Shown: in pieces, positions 7,775 through 14,908 of the stretch
Layout of the letters: each line of letters opens with the position of its first letter
Numbering within the stretch: the stretch's first letter is position 1
Source of the DNA: CAZJRB01 sp964547995
GTDB taxonomy: Bacteria; Planctomycetota; Planctomycetia; Pirellulales; Thermoguttaceae
Assembly: GCA_964547995.1 (NCBI GenBank)
Contig: CAZJRB010000145.1
Span: 1-16,543, forward strand
Direction: 5' to 3'
DNA length: 16,543 nucleotides
Notes under the pieces: generated by a model
The model's input: the letters and a program-made list of their open reading frames with translations, nothing else
Told to the model about the DNA's origin: nothing
Database searches by the model: none
Program-made: the position numbers and the translations under genes

Positions 7775-7868
7775 TGTCGGGAAATTCCATCCACACCCGA
7801 CAGGGCACTCTTCCGTTCTCCCGTCGGAAGTTGTAGAATGAAGTTTGGGTGTGTAGCCCATTGCTACA
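7775..7868 (+). promoter_or_regulatory. Three successive stem-loops in the leader of the first toroid gene
   Basis: TGTCGGG (7775-7781) pairs with CCCGACA (7796-7802). CTTCCG (7810-7815) pairs with CGGAAG (7825-7830). TGTAGC (7852-7857) pairs with GCTACA (7863-7868). All stems are perfect. None carries a T-run, so they are not plain terminators. They could set mRNA stability or be a regulatory leader; no known riboswitch is recognised, and chance pairing cannot be excluded. Confidence 0.35.
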
Positions 7869-7914
7869 TCTATCTCAGTGTTTCCAGGTCCATGTATGGT
7901 CGGGAGTTGAAGCC

Positions 7915-9561
7915 ATGGCGAAACAACCAATACCGGCAGGTCAAGGGACGGCGGCTGCCGGAGCGAAGGGCGCACGCCCTGTTCCCAAAGGGGGCGGTGC
8001 CAAGTCCGGTGGCGGGATTGAGAAAGTCCGAGGTGCGAAGGCTACCGGCGTTCGGGAAGAAATGGAGGAGCGGGAAGAGTTGGGTACCTTCGGGGTCTGG
8101 TCGCGCGACGCCCTGCGCAACACGCCCAGTTGGCTTGTCAGCATGGTCTTTCACATGATCGTTCTGTTGATCCTTGCCCTGTGGATGTTGCCGACCGATC
8201 TGGGCGACCATCTGCGGCAGTTGGTCGTTGCACCGGGCGTGGATGAGGATGTCGAAGACCTTGAGGACATGGCCGAGGACGAATTGGACGATGAGATGAC
8301 CGAATTCGAGGAGACGGCCGCCGAAATCGTCTCGGTTGTGTCGGAGGTTGAACACGAGGATGTGGAAATCTCGCCGGCAAACGACCCGACAGCGGCGGCG
8401 ATCCACGTCGACTTGGCCGACTTCGGCTTGACCCGGGCGCCGCGGAACGACCTGCTGGCGACGATGGGCGCGTATACCGGGACCGGTCTTTCGGGACGGG
8501 GTTCCGGATCGCGGGGCCGCAATGTCAAGAAGTACGGCGGCAGCGGCGGGAGCGAAGCGGCGGTGGCCTTTGCGCTGAGATGGCTGGCCGAGCACCAGTG
8601 TGCCGACGGCGGATGGAACTTCGATTTGAGGAAGTGCCCCGGCTGCCTGGGCAAATGCGCCAATTCCGGAGAAGCGGCCGAGGCCAGGATCGGCGCCACC
8701 GGCCTGGCTTTGTTGCCTTTCCTCGGGGCCGGACAGACGCACAAGGAAGGCAAGTACAAGACCCAGGTCAACAACGGAATCAGGTACCTTTGCCGGAACA
8801 TGAAGATCAGCCCGCAGGGTGCTTCCCTGTGGGAATCGGGTGGGCGAGGACACATGTACTCCCACGGACTGGCGTCGATCGCCTTGTGCGAGTGCTACGC
8901 GATGACCCACGACAAGCAATTACACGCCCCGGCCCAAGGGGTCATTAACTTCATTTGCTCCGCCCAGGACCCGGTCGGCGGCGGCTGGCGTTACAAGCCG
9001 CGCGAGAAGGGCGACACTTCGGTTGTCGGATGGCAGATCATGGCGCTGAAGAGCGGCCACATGGCCTATCTCCGCGTACCGCCGCAGGTCGTCAAAAAGG
9101 CATTCACTTATCTCGATTCCGTCCAGCAGGACAGCGGGGCCGAATACGGCTACCGGGGCCCGGGATCCGGCCAGGCCACGAGTTCCATCGGTCTGCTCTG
9201 CCGCATGTATCTCGGTTGGAAGAAGGACAACCCCGCGCTGAAACGCGGTGTTGAGAAGGTCGGCGCCCAGGGCCCCGACAAGGGGAACATGTACTACAAC
9301 TACTACGCCACCCAGGTCTGCCGCCACTGGGAAGGAGATGTCTGGAAGAGCTGGAACGGCCAGATGCGTGATTGGCTGGTCAACTCCCAGGTCAAGGACG
9401 GCCACTCGAAGGGGAGCTGGATGATGAAAGGCAAGGACCATGGTTTCAAGAAGGGGGGACGCCTCTATTGCACTGCCCTTGCCACCATGATTCTGGAGGT
9501 CTATTACCGTCACCTGCCGATCTACCGGGCACAGGCTTCGGAGGAGGCCTTCCCCGAGTAG
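7915..9561 (+). CDS. Membrane-anchored squalene-cyclase-like alpha/alpha toroid protein, paralogue A
   Basis: The molecular function is unknown. The 548 residues fall into four parts: a basic, Gly-rich cytoplasmic N-terminus (1-70), one membrane helix (about 73-93, WLVSMVFHMIVLL onward), an acidic linker (109-150, dominated by Asp and Glu) and a prenyltransferase/squalene-oxidase-repeat toroid (about 213-535). Toroid repeats show as ADGGWNF (230-236), GGGWRYKP (355-362), YYNYYATQ (460-467) and KDGHSKGSW (494-502). Eleven Cys residues include the cluster CPGCLGKC (241-248). No DxDD acid motif of squalene-hopene cyclase is seen, so cyclase activity is unlikely; a binding or scaffold role outside the cytoplasm is my inference. 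The ATG at 7915 is chosen for its GGGAG (7902-7906) eight bases upstream and because it aligns with paralogue B; a GTG at 7849 in frame lacks such support. A strong terminator follows. Confidence 0.85.
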   Translation: MAKQPIPAGQGTAAAGAKGARPVPKGGGAKSGGGIEKVRGAKATGVREEMEEREELGTFGVWSRDALRNTPSWLVSMVFHMIVLLILALWMLPTDLGDHLRQLVVAPGVDEDVEDLEDMAEDELDDEMTEFEETAAEIVSVVSEVEHEDVEISPANDPTAAAIHVDLADFGLTRAPRNDLLATMGAYTGTGLSGRGSGSRGRNVKKYGGSGGSEAAVAFALRWLAEHQCADGGWNFDLRKCPGCLGKCANSGEAAEARIGATGLALLPFLGAGQTHKEGKYKTQVNNGIRYLCRNMKISPQGASLWESGGRGHMYSHGLASIALCECYAMTHDKQLHAPAQGVINFICSAQDPVGGGWRYKPREKGDTSVVGWQIMALKSGHMAYLRVPPQVVKKAFTYLDSVQQDSGAEYGYRGPGSGQATSSIGLLCRMYLGWKKDNPALKRGVEKVGAQGPDKGNMYYNYYATQVCRHWEGDVWKSWNGQMRDWLVNSQVKDGHSKGSWMMKGKDHGFKKGGRLYCTALATMILEVYYRHLPIYRAQASEEAFPE

Positions 9562-9592
9562 CCATAAAAGCGATCGGACTGGAAACGAAAAG

Positions 9593-9620
9593 CCCACGCC
9601 TATCCGGCGTGGGTTTTTTT
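9593..9620 (+). terminator. Rho-independent terminator after paralogue A
   Basis: CCCACGCC (9593-9600) pairs perfectly with GGCGTGGG (9606-9613) across a TATCC loop, followed by seven T bases (9614-9620). It lies about 30 bp past the stop codon and separates the transcripts of the two tandem paralogues. Confidence 0.92.
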
Positions 9621-9946
9621 GTGCCGCACCATGGTGTTTCCCCATAGGGATTGCTCAAGAACAACTTCGGCAATTCCGGCGCCGCCCCTATAAAGCCGCG
9701 ACCGTTGGTCGCGCCGAATCACCACTGACCGTGGTTCTGGCCAAGTTTGCTGGAATAAGTGGAGCCGGATCAAACGAGTAATGGGTAGCGGGACGGGGAC
9801 AGCCCGCCGGAGAAAGCAGTGGACCTCCGTCGTGATTTCAGCGGGGAAAATATGCGCCCGCTTCGACGGCGTGTACAAGAAAGACTTTCAAACCGTTGAA
9901 GAGGCGGAAACTTTTTGCTCACCACACTTTGTCGAGGATGATTCCC
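9621..9946 (+). other. Intergenic leader region of paralogue B
   Basis: This gap shows no clear similarity to the leader of paralogue A, so the duplicated part appears limited to the coding sequence. A TATAAA (9689-9694) could be a -10 box, with only a poor -35 (TTCGGC, 9666-9671) 17 bp upstream. Stem-loops follow: CGCGACC/GGTCGCG (9697-9713), ACCAC/GTGGT (9721-9735) and GCGGG/CCCGC (9788-9807). A GAGG at 9934-9937 sits nine bases before the ATG. No gene is supported here. Confidence 0.4.
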
Positions 9947-11590
9947 ATGGCCACACAACCGATACCGGTAAATCAGGCAAACCCGGCCGGCGCAACTGCC
10001 AGGGCCTACCTTGCTCCTCAACATGCGGGTGCGAAGTCGCGCGGCGGGATCGAAAAAATCCGGGGCGCGCGGGCCGCCGGCGTCCGGGAAGAAATGGAAG
10101 AACGGGAGGAGATGGGCGCGATGGGGATATGGTCCCGCGACGCCCTGCACAACTCACCCAGTTGGCTTGTCAGCACGGTCTTCCACATGATCGTCCTGCT
10201 GACCCTCGCCCTGTGGATGTTGCCGACTCAATTAGGCAACGAGCTGCGGCAGTTGGTGATTGCGCCGGGTGAGGATGAGGAGGTGATCGAGGATATCGAG
10301 GATATCGAGAACGTCGCTGAGGATGACGTAGTGATCGCCGGCGAGTTTGACGTCGATGCGGTCCCGGTCGCGTCGCCCGTCCAGCACGACGACGTGCCAA
10401 TCTCGTCCGCCGAAGACATGGAGCAGGCGGCGATGCACGTCGAGTTGGCCGAGTTCGGTTTGGACCGGGCGCCGCAGAACGACATGCTGAGGACGGTGGG
10501 CGCGTATACCGGGACCGGCCTTTCGGGACGGTGTGCGGGATGCCGGGCCCGCAACGTCAAGAAGTACGGCGGCAACCACCAAAGCGAAGCGGCGGTTGCC
10601 CGCGCGCTGAAGTGGCTGGCCCAACACCAATGTGCCGACGGCGGATGGAACTTCGATCTGCGGCAGTGCCCCGGCTGCCTGGGTAAGTGCAGCCATTCGG
10701 GTGACTCCGGCGATGCACGAATTGCCGCCACCGCCATGGCCTTGTTGCCGTTCCTCGGCGCCGGACAAACGCACGCCGAAGGCAAGTACAAGCCCCAGGT
10801 CAACAACGGGATACGGTTTCTCTGCCGGAACATGAAGATCGGCCCGCAGGGCGCCTCGTTGTGGGAGTCGGGTGGAAGGGGAAACATGTATTCCCACGGG
10901 CTGGCCTCGATCGCCTTGTGCGAGTGCTACGCGATGACCCACGACAAGCAATTGCACGCCCCGGCCCAGGGGGTCATCAACTTCATCTGTTCCGCCCAGG
11001 ACCCGGTCGGCGGCGGTTGGCGATACAAGCCGCGCGAGAAAGGCGATACCTCCGTCGTCGGATGGCAAATCATGGCCCTGAAAAGCGGACACATGGCCTA
11101 TCTCCGGGTCCCGCCGCAGGTCGTCCAAAAGGCATTCGGCTACCTCGATACCGTACAAGCCGACAGCGGAGCGACGTACGGTTATCGGGGTCCGGGCAGC
11201 GGGCACGCCACCACGGCCATCGGGTTGCTCTGCCGAATGTATCTCGGCTGGAAGAAGGACAACCCCGCGCTGGTCCGCGGCGTCCAGAATATCAGCGACT
11301 GGGGGCCCTCGCCGAACGACTTGTACTACAACTACTACGCCACCCAGGTCTGCCGCCACTGGGAAGGCGACGTCTGGAAAAAGTGGAACGGCGTCATGCG
11401 CGACCAGTTAGTCAACTCGCAGGCCCGCGACGGCCACGAGGACGGAAGCTGGTACTTCTCCGACGGCCACAAGACCGCCAAAGGAGGGCGGCTCTACTGC
11501 ACCACGCTGGCCGCCATGATTCTGGAAGTCTACTACCGCCACCTGCCGATCTACCGGCCGCGGACTGTCGAGGAGGGGTTTCCCGAGTAG
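9947..11590 (+). CDS. Membrane-anchored squalene-cyclase-like alpha/alpha toroid protein, paralogue B
   Basis: This 547-residue paralogue has the same layout as its upstream neighbour: a cytoplasmic N-terminus, a membrane helix (about 73-93, WLVSTVFHMIVLL onward), an acidic linker (109-150) and a toroid (about 213-534). It aligns almost without gaps. Residues 301-400 differ at only three positions (313, 394, 398), whereas in linker residues 111-150 I count only 12 of 40 identical. It keeps all eleven Cys of paralogue A, including CPGCLGKC (241-248), and adds a CxxC pair, CAGC (196-199), where A has Gly and Ser. A short internal repeat encodes EDIEDI (116-121). The ATG at 9947 matches the start of A (MATQPIP against MAKQPIP); an in-frame ATG at 9938 is an alternative. 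Function is unknown; an export-side binding or structural role is inferred. Confidence 0.85.
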   Translation: MATQPIPVNQANPAGATARAYLAPQHAGAKSRGGIEKIRGARAAGVREEMEEREEMGAMGIWSRDALHNSPSWLVSTVFHMIVLLTLALWMLPTQLGNELRQLVIAPGEDEEVIEDIEDIENVAEDDVVIAGEFDVDAVPVASPVQHDDVPISSAEDMEQAAMHVELAEFGLDRAPQNDMLRTVGAYTGTGLSGRCAGCRARNVKKYGGNHQSEAAVARALKWLAQHQCADGGWNFDLRQCPGCLGKCSHSGDSGDARIAATAMALLPFLGAGQTHAEGKYKPQVNNGIRFLCRNMKIGPQGASLWESGGRGNMYSHGLASIALCECYAMTHDKQLHAPAQGVINFICSAQDPVGGGWRYKPREKGDTSVVGWQIMALKSGHMAYLRVPPQVVQKAFGYLDTVQADSGATYGYRGPGSGHATTAIGLLCRMYLGWKKDNPALVRGVQNISDWGPSPNDLYYNYYATQVCRHWEGDVWKKWNGVMRDQLVNSQARDGHEDGSWYFSDGHKTAKGGRLYCTTLAAMILEVYYRHLPIYRPRTVEEGFPE

Positions 11591-11605
11591 CAGGCACGCC
11601 AAAAG

Positions 11606-11627
11606 CCCCGGCACTGCCGTGCCGGGG
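11606..11627 (+). terminator. Stem-loop, probable terminator after paralogue B
   Basis: CCCCGGCAC (11606-11614) pairs perfectly over nine bases with GTGCCGGGG (11619-11627) across a TGCC loop, 15 bp past the stop codon. No T-run follows directly; T-rich sequence begins only at about 11640. It is preceded by AAAAGCC, as is the terminator of paralogue A. Position and strength suggest a terminator of the weaker, T-poor kind. Confidence 0.6.
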
Positions 11628-11666
11628 GTCTCAGCCCGTCGTTTTCTTCCCCATCGCGAGGATCAC

Positions 11667-11695
11667 TTTGCACCGGGCGCCGACCACGATATAAT
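11667..11695 (+). promoter_or_regulatory. Promoter of the SMP-30-like / symporter operon
   Basis: TTTGCA (11667-11672, four of six), an exact 17-bp spacer and a perfect TATAAT (11690-11695) form the best promoter match in the window. Transcription would start near 11702, giving a leader of about 87 bases that contains a stem-loop. Confidence 0.6.
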
Positions 11696-11710
11696 AGACC
11701 CAACACTGGG

Positions 11711-11746
11711 CCCGGCGACGGCGTTGCGGCCGAAACCATCGCCGGG
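11711..11746 (+). promoter_or_regulatory. Hairpin in the leader of the SMP-30-like / symporter operon
   Basis: CCCGGCGA (11711-11718) pairs with TCGCCGGG (11739-11746). The 20-base loop holds a second small stem, CGGC (11719-11722) with GCCG (11729-11732). The structure begins about ten bases after the predicted transcription start and ends about 30 bases before the Shine-Dalgarno. It may stabilise the mRNA or serve in regulation; it matches no riboswitch I know. Confidence 0.4.
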
Positions 11747-11788
11747 CGGATTCGATTCTCGGCAACGTGATTGATGGGAGATCTTGTG

Positions 11789-12874
11789 ATGAAGATAACT
11801 GTTCGAAAAAGTGTTCTGTTGCTGTTCGTAGTCTCCTTGTCTGCGCTGCACGCCGCAACCTGCCGGGCTGAGAACAAGCGCCAACTGAAGAAGCCGACGA
11901 TTGCCGTCGAGTTGCCGGAGAAGTACAACACGCCAGACGGCATGACCGTCGGCCCCGACGGCGACATCTACCTGAGCATTCCGAACTTCGGCAACGACAA
12001 GTATCCCGCCAAAATCCTCAAGATATCGAAGGACGACAAGATCACCGAGTTCTGCGACGTGCCGGCGCATCCGGAAACAAAGAAAGCATGCCCCCTGGGG
12101 ATCGATTTCGCCTCCGACGGCAATCTGTACATCGCCGACGCCCAAGGGCTTGCCGGATTCAAGGAGCACAAGTCGCGGCTGCTGCGGGTCGTGATCAAGA
12201 ACGGCAAGGCGGTCAAGATCGAGCCGGTCGTCACCGGGTTCATCATAGCCAACGCGGTCTCCGCGAACGGCGATTGCGTCTACGTCACCGAGACGGAACT
12301 CGACGGCAAGCCCGACCCCATGCCCAGCGGCGTCTACCGCTTCAAACTCTCCGAACTCCAAGGCGACAAGCCGATCAAGCTCAAACCGGGCGGCAAGGAC
12401 AAACACCTCATTGCAAAACTCTACACCAAGAACAAAGACTGGCGCGTCGGGGCCAACGGACTGGGATTCGACTCGAAGGGCAACATGTTCGCCTGCAACT
12501 TCGGCGACGCCGCCGTGAACAAAATTACCCTCGACAAGAAGGGCAAGGTCAAGTCGAACGAAGTCTTCGTCCAGGGCAAGGGCATGCTCTGCACCGACGG
12601 GCTGAAGATATGCCCGAAGACCGACGACATCTACATCGCCGACTTTCTCGGCAACGCCGTCCACCGCGTCTGCGCCAAGACCGGCAAGGTCACCACGCTG
12701 GCCAGGAACGACGACACCGACGGCGCCGGCGGCCTGCTCGACAAGCCTTCCGAAGTCTGCCTCCGCGGCGGCAAGCTTTACATCGCCAACATCGATCTGC
12801 CGCTGGCCGGCAACACGCACGACAAACCGCACACCATCTCGGTGATCGTCTTGGGGGAGAGCAAAAAACCGTAG
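11789..12874 (+). CDS. Exported SMP-30/gluconolactonase-like (NHL-type) beta-propeller protein
   Basis: This 361-residue protein has a signal peptide (hydrophobic residues 8-23, likely cleavage after CRA at 27). Six blade-like repeats follow: GMTVGPDGDIYLS (51-63), GIDFASDGNLYIAD (104-117), NAVSANGDCVYVTE (155-168), NGLGFDSKGNMFACNFGD (223-240), GLKICPKTDDIYIADFLGN (271-289) and SEVCLRGGKLYIAN (321-334). This is the pattern of the SMP-30/gluconolactonase/LRE group, whose enzymes open sugar lactones using a metal ion, but many members only bind ligands. I cannot fix the reaction from the sequence. The ATG at 11789 has a GGGAG (11776-11780) eight bases upstream; the in-frame ATG at 11774 would place that motif inside the gene. 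The symporter gene starts 12 bp after it, so the two probably act together. Confidence 0.8.
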   Translation: MKITVRKSVLLLFVVSLSALHAATCRAENKRQLKKPTIAVELPEKYNTPDGMTVGPDGDIYLSIPNFGNDKYPAKILKISKDDKITEFCDVPAHPETKKACPLGIDFASDGNLYIADAQGLAGFKEHKSRLLRVVIKNGKAVKIEPVVTGFIIANAVSANGDCVYVTETELDGKPDPMPSGVYRFKLSELQGDKPIKLKPGGKDKHLIAKLYTKNKDWRVGANGLGFDSKGNMFACNFGDAAVNKITLDKKGKVKSNEVFVQGKGMLCTDGLKICPKTDDIYIADFLGNAVHRVCAKTGKVTTLARNDDTDGAGGLLDKPSEVCLRGGKLYIANIDLPLAGNTHDKPHTISVIVLGESKKP

Positions 12875-12886
12875 CCAGAAACCGCC

Positions 12887-14728
12887 ATGCAACCGATCGA
12901 CTACCTGGTCATTGTCGCCTACTTCGCCCTGGTCATCGGCATCGGCTTCTGGTACCAGCGCCGGGCGTCGCGGAATCTCGACAGCTATTTCCTCGGCGGG
13001 AAGCGGATTCCCTGGCTCGCCTTGGCCATGTCGGGCAGCGTGTCGAACTTCGACATCACCGGAACCATGTGGATCGTCACGCTGATCTGCCTGTTCGGCA
13101 TGAAGTCGATGTGGAACCACTGGATGTGGGGGTTCCTGATGGGGGCATTTTTCATGTCGTTCATGGGCAAGTGGATCCGCCGCTCGAAGGTGATGACGGG
13201 GGCCGAGTGGATGGTCACCCGGTTCGGCAGCGGCCGCGACGGCCTCACAGCACGGTTCGCCTACACCGCCATGGCCGTCGTCACCGTCGCTGCGTTCATC
13301 GGCTATGCGTTCCAGGGCATCGGGAAATTCACCGTGATGTACATCGATGTCCGCGGCATTGCGGGCACGTTGGCCGCACTCTTTCCCGGCTTCAGCGGGG
13401 CGATCTGGACGATTTCCAGCCACCAGCTCGAGGCGTGTGCCGTCACGATCTTCACGCTCACGACGATCTACGTCTTGCTCGGCGGGCTCTATAGCGTGGT
13501 CATCACCGACGTGATCCAGACACTCATCCTGACGTTTGCCGCGATCTTGATCGCCGTCTTGGCCTTCACGAGCGTTTCACCGGAAGTGATTGCCCAAAGC
13601 GGGAACGTGCCGGCCGACTTTACGTCGTTGATGCCGGTATGGAAACTCAGCCCGGCCGGAATGGACCGGGTGGAGGGAACCGGCTATGCGGGTTACGAGT
13701 GGTTCGGCGCCCTGGTCATTGTCTGGGTGCTCAAGGGGCTCCTGTTGAACGCCGGCGGGCCGGCCCAGATGTACGACTTCCAACGGTTCCTCGCCGCCCG
13801 AAACCCCCGCGACGCCGCCAAAGTGGGTGCCGCCTGGAGCGGATTTCTGGTCGTCCGCTGGGCAATGGCCATCGGAATCGCCCTGCTGGCCCTGACCGGA
13901 ATCCACGGACTCGACGACCCGGAACAGGTCATGCCGTGGGTCCTGCGCGAGTATCTGCCGATCGGCCTCCGCGGGCTGGTGATCGCCGGGCTGCTGGCCG
14001 CCTTCATGTCGACGTTTAGCTCGACGGTCAACAGCGGGGCATCATACCTCATCCGCGATCTGTGGCAACCACTTCTTCGGCCCCGCGCCCGCCAGCGCGA
14101 ACTGATCCTGGCGAGCTACGTCGCCACGATCCTGCTGGTTGGCGTCGGCATTCTGATCGGCTTCCGCGTGCAATCGATCGGTACGATCTTCACTTGGATC
14201 ATGGTCGAACTCGGGGCGGCGTTCGTCTTTCCGAACGTGTTGCGGTGGTACTGGTGGCGCCTGAACGGCTGGGGCTACGCCTGCGGAACGCTTGCGGGTC
14301 TGGCGGCCGCGCTGGTGGTACCGTTCGTTCCCGCCCTGAAACCGTTGTACGTCTCCTTCCCCTTCGTCGCGATCATCTCGCTCGCGGCGACCTTGGCCGG
14401 CACCCTTCTGACCCGGCCCACCGGCAACGCAGTGCTGGTGGCGTTTTTTGAAAGCGTCCGGCCGTTCGGCTTCTGGGGACCGATTCGAAGGAAGTCGCAG
14501 CGTGCGGCCGAACTGAACGATCGCCGTGAAGGGCTGCCGTTGGCCGTTGTCAACGTCGTCCTCGGCTGCGCGGCGATCCTCGGGATCTACCTGGGGCCGA
14601 TGTACCTGGTGGGGCATTGGTTCATCCAGGGCTTTCTCTGTCTTGCAATCGCCGCCGTCGCGATAGCGGCACTCTACTTCACCTGGTACCGCAACCTGCC
14701 CGACCCGGCGGAAAATGGTGAGGCGTAG
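12887..14728 (+). CDS. Sodium:solute symporter (SSS/SLC5 family)
   Basis: This inner-membrane secondary transporter takes up a solute with Na+; the substrate cannot be read from sequence. The 613 residues have a first helix at about 5-22, then the YFLGGKRIPWLALAMSGSVS region (34-53) with the broken first core helix of the family. The SSS signature GGLYSVVITDVIQTLIL (199-215) and AAFMSTFSSTVNSGASYLI (371-389), which carries the Ser/Thr residues of the Na2 site, follow. I judge about 13-14 membrane helices in all, with two extra hydrophobic segments in the C-terminal part (about 552-573 and 578-600). It follows the SMP-30-like gene by 12 bp without its own Shine-Dalgarno. Context suggests a sugar, sugar acid or lactone product as substrate, by inference only. 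Confidence 0.93.
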   Translation: MQPIDYLVIVAYFALVIGIGFWYQRRASRNLDSYFLGGKRIPWLALAMSGSVSNFDITGTMWIVTLICLFGMKSMWNHWMWGFLMGAFFMSFMGKWIRRSKVMTGAEWMVTRFGSGRDGLTARFAYTAMAVVTVAAFIGYAFQGIGKFTVMYIDVRGIAGTLAALFPGFSGAIWTISSHQLEACAVTIFTLTTIYVLLGGLYSVVITDVIQTLILTFAAILIAVLAFTSVSPEVIAQSGNVPADFTSLMPVWKLSPAGMDRVEGTGYAGYEWFGALVIVWVLKGLLLNAGGPAQMYDFQRFLAARNPRDAAKVGAAWSGFLVVRWAMAIGIALLALTGIHGLDDPEQVMPWVLREYLPIGLRGLVIAGLLAAFMSTFSSTVNSGASYLIRDLWQPLLRPRARQRELILASYVATILLVGVGILIGFRVQSIGTIFTWIMVELGAAFVFPNVLRWYWWRLNGWGYACGTLAGLAAALVVPFVPALKPLYVSFPFVAIISLAATLAGTLLTRPTGNAVLVAFFESVRPFGFWGPIRRKSQRAAELNDRREGLPLAVVNVVLGCAAILGIYLGPMYLVGHWFIQGFLCLAIAAVAIAALYFTWYRNLPDPAENGEA

Positions 14729-14804
14729 GGCTCAAATGCCGCTATTCTGGGGGGATGTGGCCGCAATTGCCGCACAACCGACTGCCGGACTAGGTACTTC
14801 GATC

Positions 14805-14833
14805 TTGACCCATCAGCCGCAAACCCCTAATGT
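14805..14833 (+). promoter_or_regulatory. Candidate promoter of the DegT-family gene
   Basis: TTGACC (14805-14810, five of six), a 17-bp spacer and TAATGT (14828-14833, three of six) lie about 75 bp before the ATG at 14909. The gap of 180 bp after the symporter gene makes a separate promoter plausible. Confidence 0.35.
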
Positions 14834-14853
14834 GCCGCCGGTTCCGTTCCGGA

Positions 14854-14871
14854 CTCGGGTTTCAACCCGAG
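14854..14871 (+). promoter_or_regulatory. Stem-loop in the leader of the DegT-family gene
   Basis: CTCGGGT (14854-14860) pairs perfectly with ACCCGAG (14865-14871) across a TTCA loop. No T-run follows. It lies 37 bp before the start codon and just after the predicted transcription start, so it could be a leader structure, or an inverted-repeat operator in DNA. Confidence 0.4.
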
Positions 14872-14908
14872 AGGTGTTCCACCATCCTCGAACCCCAGAC
14901 CGACTGCC

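Larger units (their letters stand above)
7457..7914. other. Divergent intergenic region between rpmG and the first toroid gene
   Basis: The region holds a minus-strand promoter candidate for rpmG (7492-7519), a plus-strand candidate for the toroid gene (7707-7734) and three stem-loops in the presumed leader of the latter (7775-7868). A separate hairpin, AGGGGC-ATCC-GCCCCT (7650-7665), sits between the two promoters with no T-run after it. No tRNA or convincing small gene is seen. Confidence 0.5.

Noticed and set aside
7667..7975. Minus-strand open frame of 102 codons overlapping the toroid gene start
   Set aside because: It covers the promoter, leader and start of a well-supported gene, has no ribosome site and an unlikely composition.
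8635..8660. CPGCLGKC as a haem-binding or thioester site
   Set aside because: No His follows as in CxxCH, and no GCxEQ thioester motif of alpha-2-macroglobulin-like proteins is seen, so neither cytochrome nor thioester function is supported.
7915..11590. Squalene-hopene cyclase or another hopanoid enzyme pair
   Set aside because: QW-like repeats are present, but there is no DxDD acid motif, and a membrane helix plus acidic linker replaces the N-terminal part of the cyclase.
11663..13423. Long open frame of about 586 codons on the minus strand
   Set aside because: It lies antisense to the SMP-30-like and symporter genes, is full of Asp, Val and His runs typical of the complement of GC-rich coding DNA, and shows no domain.
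12088..13494. Open frame of about 468 codons on the plus strand in another frame
   Set aside because: It is Arg- and Gln-rich and low in complexity, and it overlaps two genes with clear domains. It is a frame shadow.
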